A DNA stretch of 64,000 nucleotides from Escallonia rubra (Eukaryota > Streptophyta > Magnoliopsida > Escalloniales > Escalloniaceae): assembly GCA_033065855.1 (NCBI GenBank), contig JAVXUO010002279.1, positions 1 to 64,000 on the forward strand, read 5' to 3'. A model generated the notes under the pieces. The model worked only from the letters and a program-made list of their open reading frames with translations, did not search any database and was not told the origin of the DNA. The position numbers and the translations under genes are program-made. This document shows positions 1 to 10,865 of the stretch, in pieces (within the stretch, counting starts at the first letter, position 1; every line of letters starts with the position of its first letter).

Positions 1-1051
1 GGGAATGACTACGACCTCGAGAAGCGAAGGTATGAATTCATTCTTTGATGGGTACTAGGCCATTCTTCAACTATAAAAGAGTTCGTACTAGAGATGCAGA
101 AAGCCCTTAACAAGCAATTTTTCCTTGAGAGTAAAGCCGACGCGCTACAGTTTACAGAGAAAGAGCCATAGTAGTTTTTCACCTTTGGAGGCTCATGCGG
201 CTCAAGTCTATACCAAGGAAATGTTTAGACAGTTTCAAGAGGAACTACTAAAGTCGAATCAATATAGCATGACAAAGTTGCACGAGTATTCCACCAGGGA
301 GCTCAAGGTTTATGCTTTGACAAATGTGACGAATTTCGCCAATCCGTGCTCTTCGTCGGCTCCGAGGAGCAGAAGACATTTTACCGTAGCAGTTTGTATG
401 GACACCGGGTTTGTTAATTGCAACTGTCAACTGTTTGAGCATAAAGGTATACTCTGTCGACACGCTTTGAGGTATTTTAGCGCCAAGAATGCTCGTGAAA
501 TCCCTCCAGAGTATATCTTGGATCGGTGGACGAAGGATGCCAATAGAGTCCACGGTCACATTCCTTACGTGCCCAATGTTTCAGTTGATTTCGAGCAATC
601 TGAGACGCTGCGATATAATCACCTTTGTAACATCATGCACGGTTTATCATTGGATGCAGCGTCAACATATGATGTGTACAGGTATCAAGTTGAAGCAGCC
701 GCACGGGATAAGGCTAAGCATACACAGTTTAGGTGCGCATTACCAGAAAGACAGGACCGTCGGACGACTCCAGCCGATAGATTCAATCGAGCTTCACAGC
801 CAGTCATTGACATCACTAGCCTGCAACGTGAGGAGGACGACATTTTTTATCCAATTATTTCTCAAACAAAAGGGCGAAAACGAGCAATACGTATGAAGAA
901 TCATTTTGAAGAAGCAACGGGTAAAAAAAAATTGCGAAGGTGTGCGTTGTGTAATAAGATGACTAATCATGACAAGAGAAATCATTATAAAGTGCTAGGT
1001 ATCGAACCTGGCAGTATGGTCGAGGAGGACGATGATGAGGAAGAGTGTTAG
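1..1051 (+). pseudogene. FAR1-related / MULE transposase, C-terminal part, broken
   Basis: This is the C-terminal half of a FAR1/FHY3-type protein, the family of DNA-binding proteins derived from Mutator-like transposases. The conserved MTTTSRSEGMNSFFDGY block begins at base 5. A frameshift follows between about 55 and 70, the next block (EFVLEMQKALNKQF) is in another frame, and a second frameshift near 150-170 leads into the frame that stays open to 1051. That frame carries a SWIM zinc finger (CNCQLFEHKGILCRH, roughly bases 415-465) and ends with a zinc-knuckle-like CALCNKMTNHDKRNH followed by an acidic tail. The N-terminal DNA-binding domain and DDE core would lie upstream of the window. 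Two frameshifts and an in-frame stop make it a pseudogene. It faces the mobile-domain/protease gene on the opposite strand, and the two may be parts of one large MULE, which is an inference. Confidence 0.82.
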
Positions 1052-1160
1052 GGTTAATGTTTCAGTTGTATAAATTGAACTTTTATAATGTTTATATTTG
1101 TGATTTGGTTTGTGAAATCTTTAATTTGTGATTTGGTTTGTGGATTACTTATATTTTTTT

Positions 1161-1945
1161 AAGGGCTTATTCGAGCACACTTTAGCGCCCAATGCGTAGC
1201 TTGCGAGAAATGTTGTAATTTTTTTTGTCACTTTTTTTCGCTCGTTGCACCTCAGGCACGCTAGTTAGCTCATTTCTATGAATTTTCACGAAAAACGAGA
1301 CAAATTATTTTTTCGCCCAATTTCCTACGAATGGCCTATTCGGGCACACTTTAGCGCCCAATGCGTAGCTTGCGAAAAATGTTGTAATTTTTTTTATCAA
1401 TTTTCGTTCGTTGCACCTCATGCACGCTACTTAGCCTATTTCTATGAATTTCGGTGAAAAACGAGACAAATTATTTTTTCGGGTTTTCCTACGAAGGGCA
1501 TATTCGGGCACACTTTAGCGCCCAATGTGTAACTTGCGAAAAATGTTGTAATTTTTTTTGTCAATTTTTTTTCGCTCATTGCACCTCATGCACGCTACTT
1601 AGCCCATTTCTATGAATTTCGGCGAAAAACGAGACAAATTATTTTTTCGGGTTTTCCTACGAAGGGCCTATTCGGGCACACTTTAGCGCCCAATGCGTAG
1701 CTTGCGAAAAATGTTGTAATTTTTTTTGTCACTTTTTTTTCGCTCGTTGCACCTCATGCACGCTAGTTAGCTCATTTCTATGAATTTCGGTGAAAAACGA
1801 GACACGTAATTTTTTCGAATGCGTCCTATGAAAGGTCTATTCGCGCACACTTTAGCGCCAAATTCATAGCTTGCGAAAAATTATGTACATTTCTTTTTTG
1901 TGCAGTGCTCTTTGCTCATTGCACCTTAGCCACGCTAGTTAGGAT
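1161..1945. repeat. Five-unit tandem repeat, period about 168 bp
   Basis: The motif TATTCGxGCACACTTTAGCG recurs at 1168, 1337, 1501, 1669 and 1838, so spacings are 169, 164, 168 and 169 bp. Each unit continues through a T-rich block, a CTCGTTGCACCTCA block and an ACGAGACAAATTATTTTTTCG block. The fifth unit is the most diverged and runs into the 3' end of the protease reading frame at 1935. The array fills the gap between two convergent broken genes. No coding potential was seen. Confidence 0.85.
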
Positions 1946-3203
1946 AATGGTAATGAAGGCGTCTAGCTTCATTCTTTTTCAGCTCCCAGGCTATCCTATA
2001 CCTAAACGTCAAGGCATCCTCCCTAGTCCACGACGTATATTTGAGCACCTCCGAGCGAGCAATGTAGTCCATGTACTTGAGGACGTAAATCCCGCAATCG
2101 TGACTGTTATATTGCTTTGGTCGGTCCTTTATCATCACGACCGTCCAAGGCTCCCCCGATGGCCGTTCGCACGCTAGCGAGAGGACAGTAGTCTGCATCC
2201 AACAATAAAAAAGGTCATCAAGCCTATGTAACAAGAAGAATATACTATGAGCCAAGGTCAAAAAATAAAAACTAACCACTAAAGTGATGTACTCGTTGTA
2301 CATCTGTGCCAGCAGCTGTCCAGGATCGTCCTCCCTTAGGCTATCGTATATGTGAACCATTCTGTTCACTGGATGGAGAACTAATAGGAACCAGTGGTTT
2401 GCATGATGACAAGGTATCATGATAAGGTTCGCAAGAGCAGCGTGACATTGATAGTTTGCGTTCAACATGCCTAACACGTTTCCAGCTGGTTTCCACTTAC
2501 CCCTGCCTGCCCCTCACCTCTTCCATTCTATGAATTCCCTCACCGTTAATTCCACAAAATAAGTGGGATACATGTTAATCTTCAAATATTCAGAACGGTT
2601 AAATTGTAGCTCTCTAATCCGGAGCAGATCTATATAAGCGTTCATGACAAAATTTGAAATATATGTCTCCGGCGCCAACGTTCTCATATCCTCATGACCT
2701 AGTGTCACGGGAGGCCACCGTGTGTCACCTAGGAATGTCGCAAGAGGAAAATCTGTTGAATCGACAGACTCATGCCCGAAGTAGTGCCGGTCGATCCAAC
2801 CCCGCTTGTCTGGCCTCAATGGCTTCGTCGCTTGTCCTTTGTCCTACCGGATGTTTGGGCGCGAGGCCTGGATTCCTACTTGGGTCACCTGACTCTGGCG
2901 CTGAGAGTCGTACGCGTCAGGAGGCAAGTGACTATACGGCTCCCAGAATTCATAGCTCTGCGGCAAAGACGCGTCAGAAGGCAAGCGACTAGACGGCTCC
3001 CCCACCTAACTCTGGGGCTGAGAGTTGTACGCGTCAGGCGCTGAGCGACTAGACGGCTCCCCTTGGTAACCCCGGTACGCAACACTGACGTTGTGAAGAT
3101 CAGTCTTGTACCTCTCAATGGACCTCTTGAGACTGACAGGAGCCTGCGCGACAAACCAGTCAAACGACTCCAGCTGCTTGATCACCTCAGTGCCCTGGTC
3201 AAC
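1935..3203 (-). pseudogene. C48 (Ulp1/SENP-like) cysteine protease module of a mobile-domain fusion gene
   Basis: The 3' half of a minus-strand gene encodes a C48 peptidase of the type carried by plant MULEs, a relative of SUMO/NEDD8 proteases. The catalytic order is visible: His in NHWFLLVL, Asp in HIYDSL, and Cys in NSHDCGIYVLKYMD, followed by a basic C-terminus. An 84-nt intron (2193-2276) has GT/AG ends and a length divisible by three, so it is open in frame. Upstream, the exon starting at 3203 reads VDQGTEVIKQLESFDWF and then a linker with three degenerate EPSSRxxPDAYxSQ repeats. In-frame stops at 3006-3008 (TAG), 2844-2846 (TAG) and 2514-2516 (TGA) break it, while the frame is kept across all of them. 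Family identity is firm; that it was once joined to the upstream mobile domain is inferred from matching splice phase. Confidence 0.8.
2885..3070 (-). repeat. Degenerate repeat in the linker before the protease
   Basis: Three imperfect copies of a block ending in GCGTCAGxxGCxAGxGACTA followed by a run of GGCTCCC lie in this stretch. On the minus strand they encode a repeated EPSSRLxPDAYxSQxQS motif. They form the low-complexity linker between the mobile domain and the C48 protease, and one copy ends in a stop codon. Confidence 0.6.
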
Positions 3204-3297
3204 CTAAAAAACATGCATAGAAAAATCACCGTCATCATTTCAGGCATTGTCGATAAGGTGCGCAAATAAATATTGAAACAACACTAGGGTGACTTAC

Positions 3298-4741
3298 AAT
3301 GTTCAATGCCCAGAACTGGTCATAGAAATCACGTGGCGCATACGATGTCTTCGTCGGCTGGGAAGGGCGATTCACCCTCGTGCGCGTCACCTTGAGAAAC
3401 CATTGCAGGTACTTCTCAAGATTGGTGCCGTCGTGCTTGAGCGATACAAGGCTACCATACGTTTCTTGCCAAGTATTCCACTGTTCCACCTCGTCGCTCA
3501 ACAAATTCAAGGCATCAGGCACCTCGAATTTTGGCCCTCGAACACTCCTGTATGGCCGCATGTCTACAGGGGTTTTGGTATCCATTGTAGACAGCCAGCT
3601 TGCTTCATAGCTCGATCGGGCATCTGAAACTCACATACTTCGAAGTGAATAAGTGGCACCCGAACCAAACCTGCCAGCACGTACGATACCGGAAGTTGCC
3701 AACACCACTAATCTAACCGATGCATCACCTTGCCATATGGCTGCCACGTCACCTGGGGTGCATCCAGCATATCTAGTTCCCCCCGATAGAACTGTAGATG
3801 GTGGTGAGGGTTTACCCGTCTCTTCTGGTTGGTCTCCAGCCCCCAGGTCCACACCCTAGGCCACGTCTCATCGGAAGAATCCCGCGGTTGTGGACGTCCC
3901 GTGGGTAGCCTCTCGTAAGACCAAACCTGTGAATGCAAACATTATATGGAATTAGGGTCTTAATCACGAATATTTTGACACGTCAAAATAAGAATATAAA
4001 TGCTCATACCTGTAATAGAGTCAGGCATGTGGCAATAGACTTGCCATCCAATCTCGTAGCCTTATGCAGTGCTCGATATAGGTGCGCAAGAACAGCTGAA
4101 CCCCACGAATACGAGTATACCTCCTCAAGATCCTCCAGGAACACCATATACTTCGGATGCACCGTGTTTTTCGAATGCGTCGGAAGTAATATGGCTCCAA
4201 TAATATACAGAAGGAATGCCTTCGTATACGTGACGAAATCATGAGGAGTGTATTCATCCGGTAGCACGCCGTACTGCTCTCTCAGCCATTTAAGTTTTAT
4301 GCCATTAGACGTAAGAGCTTCCCTCGGGATTCCAGGGAAATACTGCCTAGCCATCTTCGCTATGGATGCAGACGTTTTGCTCGAAATAATGGGTTTTCCG
4401 TGACATGGGATTCCAAGTATAAATCCGATGTCCTCTAATGTAATAGTCATTTCACCAAACCGGAAGTGAAATGAGTTCGTCTCGCCCCTCCATCGTTCAA
4501 CTAGAGCGGATATAAGGCAATCGTCATGTCGAGACCAAATCCCGCAATCGGTGAACATGGCCATGTTTTGACGATGTAATAGTTGTATTTGTTCCTCGTT
4601 CAGTACCCACTCTTCGAGGTGACTTGTGCTTTGAATTGTTTCCAAAACACCCCTATCGACACCGTCAAATACGTACCTCGCGACGTGGTCATCGTCATCG
4701 TGTAGGATTGATGTATCATGAGGTCCGGGGTTGAAATCCAT
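3298..4741 (-). pseudogene. Plant mobile domain (PMD, MAIN/MAIL1-like) module, broken
   Basis: The 5' half of the gene encodes a plant mobile domain, a fold found in transposable elements and in the host proteins MAIN and MAIL1. Exon 1 (4741-4010, 244 codons) contains the hallmark FRFGEMTITLEDIGFILGIP and ends at a GT donor. An 83-nt intron (3927-4009) leads to exon 2 (from 3926) with LQ/VWSYERLP, RVWTWGL and the block VPLIHFEVCEFQMPDRAMKQ. Exon 2 has an in-frame TAG at 3708-3710, and the frame shifts near 3590. The last part (3585-3298) ends at a good GTAAGT donor, and the 94-nt intron 3204-3297 joins it in phase 0 to the C48 module. Splice sites are well kept, so decay seems recent compared with the stops. 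Neighbouring FAR1 sequence suggests a MULE origin. Confidence 0.8.
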
Positions 4742-5280
4742 ATCTCTAAGAACAAAATATAATCGTAAACCAACCTAACGTCCATAATATTTACATTCCA
4801 AAAATATAACTGGATCTTAAACCTAGCTTACCAACGCGTTAGCAATAGTCATTATCTCATTATTTCAATGTATTAAAACAATTCCTCACCTCCCACCACT
4901 CTGAACGCTTAATTACTCTACTACTTAAAATTTAGAGCCAACGTGGCAATTTACCAATATACCCCCCGATGGCCGCTACACCACCAACACCACAAAATCG
5001 CTTTAAAACCACTTTTTAAATGTATTACGTCAACTATATACCAAATATTTTCTCAAGATATTTTAAGGGGGAAAGTTACCAAAACACCCCCAACTTATGC
5101 AAAATACCCCCTGACAGCCATCGCCCCAACAAACATCTCAGAACAACTGGAAAAAATAAATTTTCGGGTGCCTTACACCCCTTCCCGAACTAAAAGTAAG
5201 TCGTAAAATTTTACAATGTTAAATTACCAAAATACCCCCGCTGAGCGACAAATTACTGAAATGCCCCCGAGGCATCATTA
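4742..5280. repeat. Diverged ACCAAAATACCCC-rich repeat DNA
   Basis: No gene seen. From about 4940 the sequence repeats short blocks such as TTACCAAAAxACCCCC and phrases resembling the 590-bp units that follow (GCCATCGCCCC, TTTTAAATGTxTTACGT). It looks like an older, more diverged copy of the same repeat. Confidence 0.45.
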
Positions 5281-5284
5281 TCAC

Positions 5285-7325
5285 CCTAACGCCCCGCAAT
5301 CAGCTTCAAAACAACATTTTAGGTGTTTTACTTACATTTCTGGATTAAGAAGTCCTTTGAAAAAACTTTACCGGGAAAATTACCAAAACACCCCTCTCGG
5401 GGTGGCAAATTACCAAAATGCCCCTGGCTTCAGAAATCTCAAAAGTGCTTTAAAATGCTATTTTAAGCTTCCTAAATTCATTCTTGATCTAAAAAGTATT
5501 TTTCGGGATTTTTCGCCCAAAAATCCCGAACCGGTGTCCAGATCGAGTGATTAAAAGCCCGTTCGGCCAAAAAAATAGCTAACGGCTTTGGAAGGGCCCG
5601 AATTCATGGGAAATGGAACTTCCTAACATCCTAGGGTTCTCATAAAATTTTCGCGTGAAATCGCGCTAGCTTGATATTTTAAATTACACTACAAAGTTAC
5701 AAGGTTCCGCGTATTAGTTAACCCATTTCCAGTCTTTGGAAAACTCTAAACATTTTCCCTGATACAGATCTTTTAAAAATAACTAGGGTCTTTTTTTTAC
5801 ACTTTGGCAAAATCTAGCTCTAGCTATGTTTTATAAATTCGTGAAAAATTGTCTAATTAAGTTTTTACCTTTAGCGACAATTACGCCCCGCAATCAGCTT
5901 CAAAACAACATTTCAGGTCTTTTACTTACATTTCTGGACTAAAAAGTCATTTGAAAAACTTTACCGAAAAAATTACCAAAACATCCCTCTCGGGGTGGCA
6001 AATTACCAAAATGCCCCTTGGCTTCAGAAAATCTCAAAAGTGCTTTAAAATGCTATTTTAAGCTTCCTGAAATCATTCTTGATCTAATAAGTATTTTACA
6101 AAAGTTTCGCCTAAAAATCCCGAACCGGTGTCCGGATCGAGCGCTTAAAACCCGTTCGACGAAAAAAATAGCTAACGGCTTCGGAAGGGCCCGTGGGGGC
6201 CACGAAGAAAAAAGTGGAAGGCCACAGAGAACCGCAACTCCTTGCGGTTCGGGGGTGGGGGGCCATGCACGAGAAAAAAAAAGGATGCGCAAAAGAAAAC
6301 AAGAAAACAACAAAGGACACGCAAAAGAAAACAAAAAAAGAACAGGGGGTGGGGGCCACGAAGAAAAAAGTGGGAAGGACAGAGAACCGCAACCCCTTGT
6401 TGCGGTTCGGGGGTGGGGGAGGAAGGGGGGGCCCACGGGGGGTGGGGGCCACGAAGAAAAAAGTGGGAAGGACAGAACCGCAACCCCTTGTTACGGTTCG
6501 GGGGTGGGGGAGGAAGGGGGTGGGGGCCACGAAGAAAAAAGTGGGAAGGACAGAGAACCGCAACCCCTTGTTGCGGTTCGGGGGTGGGGGAGGAAGGGGG
6601 TGGGGGCCCACGGGGGTGGGGGTGGGGTCCACGAAAAAAAAAGTGGGAAGGACAGAGAACCGCAACCCCTTGTTGCGGTTCGGGGTGGGGGGTGGGGGGC
6701 CACGGGAACCGGGTGGTGGGGGTGGGGGCCACGTAAGAAAGAGAAAAGAAAAAAAGGCAGAGGGGCCCACGAAAAAAAGAAAAAAAGGGAAGCGCAACAC
6801 CATCGTTGACTTAACATTGTAGAATTAACATTGCAAAAATTTAACAGTGTAGAATTAGCAAAATACCCCTCTCGGGGTGGCAAATTACCGAAATGCCCCC
6901 TGGCATCGGAAAATCTCAAACGTACTTTGAAATGCTATTTTAAGCTTCCTGAATTCATTCTTGATCTAAAAAGTATTTTACAAAAGTTTCGCCCAAAAAT
7001 CCCGAACCGATGTCCGGACTGAGTGCTTAAAAGCCCGTTCGGCCAAAAAAATAGCTAACGACATCGGAATGGCGCAAATTCCGGGGAAACGGAACCTCCC
7101 AACATCTTAGGGTTATCATAAAAGTTTTGCGCGAAATCGCGCTAGTTTGATATTTTAAATTATACTGCGAAGTTACAAGGTTCCCCGTATCAGTTGACCC
7201 CTTTCCAGTATAGGGAAAAATCTTTCCCTCATATAGATCTTTTAAAAATAACTAGGGTCTCTGTTTTGCACTTTGGCAAAATCTAGATCTAGCTATTTTT
7301 TATAAATTCATGAAAAAACCAAATT
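5285..7325. repeat. About 590-bp tandem repeat, three diverged units
   Basis: The block ACGCCCCGCAATCAGCTTC recurs at about 5290 and 5886, giving a period near 595 bp. The block CTCGGGGTGGCAAATTACC recurs near 5396, 5992 and 6870, followed in each case by a shared run through AATCCCGAACCGxTGTCC and ATAGCTAACG. Units one and three also share the tail ATCTTTTAAAAATAACTAGG. The middle unit is cut at about 6190, where a G-rich array is inserted, and resumes near 6850. Non-coding. It resembles LTR or MULE subterminal DNA but I cannot assign it. Confidence 0.7.
6192..6800. repeat. G-rich tandem array with a short perfect hairpin in each unit
   Basis: Five units of about 80-150 bp each begin with CCACGAAGAAAAAAGTGG (one copy varied), followed by a perfect inverted repeat with 10-nt arms, GAACCGCAAC and GTTGCGGTTC, around CCCTT (first unit shorter). 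Runs of 4-8 G lie between them, so the plus strand could form G-quadruplexes. The array interrupts the middle unit of the surrounding 590-bp repeat. Long open frames here in several phases are by-products of the repeat. Confidence 0.8.
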
Positions 7326-7780
7326 TTGACGCCCTAAAAAAATGACTATTTTTGGATTTCGAATGAATATTCGATAATAAACGCTAGTTCAATCCCTAAT
7401 TTCAAACTCTCAAAAAACACAAATTTTAGACTATGGTAAGAACAATTTAAGCTAAACACAATTTAAACAAATCATTGGTAAGAACAATTTGAAATTAACA
7501 TTGAATTATAAGAAAATTTAAAATACTTACTTGTTTTAACTTGATATATTGGTATCAAGAAAAATCAACCGATCTTCTAGCGTAAAAATTTTTTGTTTGT
7601 ATTGTTTTGGAGATTATGTAAGTCAGATATGGAGTATGGAGTATGAAGTCTGTGTTGGTAAAGATGATGGGGAGTGGAAGAAAGGGTTCGGGGAGAAGGG
7701 CTTATAAAGAGGGAAAAGTGAGGGAGAGAGATGAAAGAAAACAGAGAAAGGTCGGAAAAAGGACGGGCAACGGGCACGTG
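7326..7780. other. AT-rich spacer, no gene seen
   Basis: This stretch runs from the end of the third 590-bp unit to the second G-rich block. It is AT-rich with short direct repeats (GGTAAGAACAATTTxAA twice, near 7434 and 7476). From about 7700 it is purine-rich. No coding or RNA gene recognised. Confidence 0.5.
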
Positions 7781-8045
7781 GCAGGGGGGCCACAAAATTG
7801 GGGGGGGGGGGGGGACCGCAACAAGGCGTTGCGGTTTGGGCAGGGGGGCCACGTGGCAGGCAGGGAAGGGGGACTGGGGGACCGCCTGCCACGTGGCAGG
7901 CAGGGAAGGGGGACCCCCCGCATGCCACGTGGCAGGCAGGAAGGGGGACCTCATGCCGTAAAGGACGGTTGAGGGTGGGTGGGTGTAAAAAAAATTTAAT
8001 GATACAAACCGCAACTCGGGGTTGCGGTCCGGTGGATAATATCCA
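7770..8045. repeat. Second G-rich block with CACGTG repeats and the same GTTGCGG hairpin
   Basis: A block of about 40 bp, GCCACGTGGCAGGCAGGxAA plus a GGGGGAC run, occurs three times (about 7848, 7888, 7923), and a further CACGTGGCAGG lies at about 7775. The CACGTG core is a perfect G-box palindrome. Two further inverted repeats, ACCGCAACxxGGCGTTGCGGT (near 7814) and ACCGCAAC/GTTGCGGT (near 8009), repeat the hairpin stem of the 6.2-6.8 kb array. Non-coding. Confidence 0.7.
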
Positions 8046-8066
8046 CCGGTAGACCCTGATCGGCCC

Positions 8067-8068
<2 letters not shown>

Positions 8069-8107
<39 letters not shown>
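8069..8107. repeat. (AT)n microsatellite
   Basis: About 19 uninterrupted AT dinucleotides. They lie between the G-rich block and the CACTA transposase fragment. Confidence 0.95.
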
Positions 8108-8112
<5 letters not shown>

Positions 8113-8129
8113 GATGTAACAGGTGTGTG

Positions 8130-9456
8130 AGTGGGTTAAACACTTAAAGCTGCCGGATGGCTATGAGTCTAATATATCATGTTGCTGCAACCTTACTGAT
8201 TGTAAGTTTTCTGGTTTAAAGGAATCACGATTGTCATGTATTCATGAAAAGATTTATACCAATTGTCTCTCGTGACCTCTTGCCCAAGCCAGTAAATGAA
8301 GCATTGACTGAACTTAGTCATTTCTTCTGTGATTTGTGCTCAAAGGTGCCCTGAGAGAGTGATATTAAGATTCTTGAGAAAAATATTGTTGAGACAATTT
8401 AGAAGCTAGAGCTAGAGTAGGCAGACCTGTGCAATATCGATGGATGTATCCATTTGAGAGGTGATGCCACTCATCCATCTTTAAAATGTATTTCACACTT
8501 GCACACATGCGTTATTCACTGAAAAATGACGTCTTTTTCATAAAGGTATATGTTTGATCTTAAGAAAAAAGGTGCATAACAAAGTGAGCGTTGAAGGTTC
8601 AATTGCAGAGGCTTACATTCTTGAGGAGCTTACCAACTTTTGCTACATATACTTTGAGCCTGATACTGAAACAAAGATGAATCGGCTTAGTCGCAATGAC
8701 AATAGTGCTGGCATAGAATTAGAAGGGCATCTTTCCATATTCATGCATCTTTGTTGTGGATTTGGAGTGAAGAGTGGTCGATATCTATCCGACAAATAGT
8801 ATATTGCCGCAGCATTGTACGCTCTCATGAATTGCAACGAAGTTGCACCATTTATAGTGTAAGTAGTTGTGTATATATCTTTATTTTCATAGTTCATGAA
8901 CATAATGTAACGACGATGCTATATAACATACAATGAATACATGAGGAAGTGGTATTAGCAAACCCTGAGATATTAGATGAACATCTTGAAACAATGCGAA
9001 AGAATGAGTTCTCTAAGTGGTTCCAAGAGCGCATAAGTTCTAAAACCACATCTCATTTCTAATATGTTAAGATGATATATGCGATCTGAAATCTTAATAC
9101 TCTCCGCAAATTGTTTGTTATTATATAGCGCAAGTAAATTAGTTTCGTGTTATAAGGGGTACATTGTCAACGGGTTTAGGTTTAACATGATGGAAGTTGA
9201 CCTTACTAAACAAACTCAAAACAATGGAGATTTAGCGAAAGATGACTGCTATAGTGATAGCGAGCGTGATTTTTATGGGCAACTGGAGGAGATTGTTGAA
9301 CTAGATTATTACGACAGCGGTAACCGACTTCTAATGTTCAAGTGCAGGTGGTTTGATTTTTTGAGCTTGAACCTCCATGTAATTCTCTTAGGCTGCACAC
9401 CATGTGCAGGATTATTAGACGAAGAGGACTGGACATGGTCGAATAAGCCTGAATAA
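8130..9456 (+). pseudogene. CACTA (En/Spm) TNP2-type transposase, C-terminal part
   Basis: Pieces of a TNP2-class CACTA transposase follow each other in order on the plus strand. First is HLKLPDGYESNISCC (from about 8145). Then comes ESRLSCIHEK shifting to HDCHVFMKRFIPIV and LLPKPVNEALTELSHFFCDL (8225-8345), then a DUF4218-like block KVHNKVSVEGSIAEAYILEE (8568 onward). The last is a DUF4216-like block CYKGYIVNGFRF ... LDYYDSGNRLLMFKCRWFD (9150-9357). Stops and frameshifts separate the blocks, notably at 8353, 8400 and 8797, so it is dead. The N-terminal half and any terminal CACTA repeat are missing on the left, where the sequence starts abruptly beside the (AT)n tract. Confidence 0.82.
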
Positions 9457-10435
9457 CAAAAAATTTTGGATAAGGCGGGATAAGATATAAATCCTATCTC
9501 ACGTTTAGACCACACTAGATTACAAACTGGATAAATATTGGATAGATTACCTTGTTGCCTTCACCACAGGTAGCAACCGATATTATAAACACATAACCAC
9601 CCTAAACCCATCGTCACACCACGAACACCATATACGCACCACCGCGTCAGCACATTTACCACCACCACGACAACCACCTTCCAAACACACAACCAACTGT
9701 TTAACCCAACTTCAACACCACCCCATAACAACCCACCTGCTCAGTCGAACCACTAATCACAAATCCAAAACTGCCATCACTGCCCAAGACACGAAGCATA
9801 ACCTTCACCACCGGTAGCAACCACTATTGTAAACCCACCACCACCCTAAGCCCACCACCACACCACTAACACAATCAACACGAGAACACCCACAACTGTC
9901 ACTGCGACCACCATCATTGAGCAATCACCATCCCAGAAAATAAACAGCAACATCACCCATAGATCACACACACTCACCACCAATCACTACAGCAATAGTT
10001 GATTGCTCCATCCACCACCAATCGCCAATCGCCTAATCCAACCGCAAATTTCCTCAACCATCACCAACAGTTGGTTTCCTAAATTACCACCCCGTTATTG
10101 GTTGGCAAAAAAGGGCTGCAACAGTGGGTGCTGCAATGACGATGGCTAGTGAATATTATGTCGGCGGTGGGTGTTGCAGTACTCCTTGGTCCTCTGCCAG
10201 TCAGTTTTTTATCCCAAGTGCTTGGCATAAAAATGAAACATCTCCTGATATAAAAGTATCTCACCAGAGTGGGATAAAACTTGTCCATCGGATACCTCAT
10301 CAGACCCATACATGTGTGGCCAAACACCGGATAAGATTATTTTTATCGTATCCGGAGTCCTTACTCGGTGTACCAAACGCAGCATCAGGGTCAGAATTAG
10401 GAGGGTTTTATTCCTAATTTTTTCAAGTGTAGGCT
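9457..10435. other. ACC/CCA-rich DNA, possibly a non-autonomous DNA transposon
   Basis: The core (about 9590-10080) is a degenerate ACC/CCA-rich tract. It is flanked by GGATAAG-containing sequence on both sides: GGATAAGGCGGGATAAGAT near 9467, and CCGGATAAGATTATTTTTAT near 10327 followed by CTCGGTGTACCAAACG. This resembles non-autonomous DNA transposons, but I could not define matching terminal repeats or a target-site duplication. Confidence 0.35.
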
Positions 10436-10865
10436 ACGCATCTCTAGTTTTTTATAGTACAAAATAGATAAAACTACATAAATTGCCGTTTGTATTCAAG
10501 CGTAGGCTACGAAACTCCAGTTTTTTTATAAGCAGCAGGCATCGACGATGATGGCAATAATGGCATTTCTAAGTGGAGGTGGAGCTATCGACGATGGTGG
10601 TGGCTATCGGGGGCTGACAGTGGTGATGACGGTAGCGAGTGCTCCTGCTAACTATGGTGGCAGGTGGCGGCGAAGGTGAAAGCTGGAAACTATGGCGGCT
10701 ACCGCCCGCATTGGGTCTACTGTGGTAACGGCTACCGCGCGCATTGTTGCTAGTGTGGTAGCAGCTTCTAGCAGTTGTGGAGACTGCCTTTGGTGGCAGC
10801 GGCCGTCATCTATCACGCCAGCCAGAGGAGGTGGCTGTCATTAACGCCATCTCCCCCGGCTGCCG
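10436..10865. repeat. GTAGGCTACG duplication and GGTGGC-rich tract
   Basis: The sequence AAGTGTAGGCTACG, then a CTCxAGTTTTTT run, occurs twice (near 10425 and 10496). A degenerate GGTGGC/GATGGTGG trinucleotide-like tract follows (10540-10850). No gene recognised. Confidence 0.5.

Noticed and set aside
1905-3044. Plus-strand frames across the protease gene
   Set aside because: The opposite strand has the C48 catalytic motifs and splice signals; the plus frames are shadows.
6018-6809. Several long overlapping open frames on both strands, Gly/Lys-rich or Pro/Phe-rich
   Set aside because: They are produced by the G-rich tandem array, which lacks stop codons in most phases. No domain and no conserved start.
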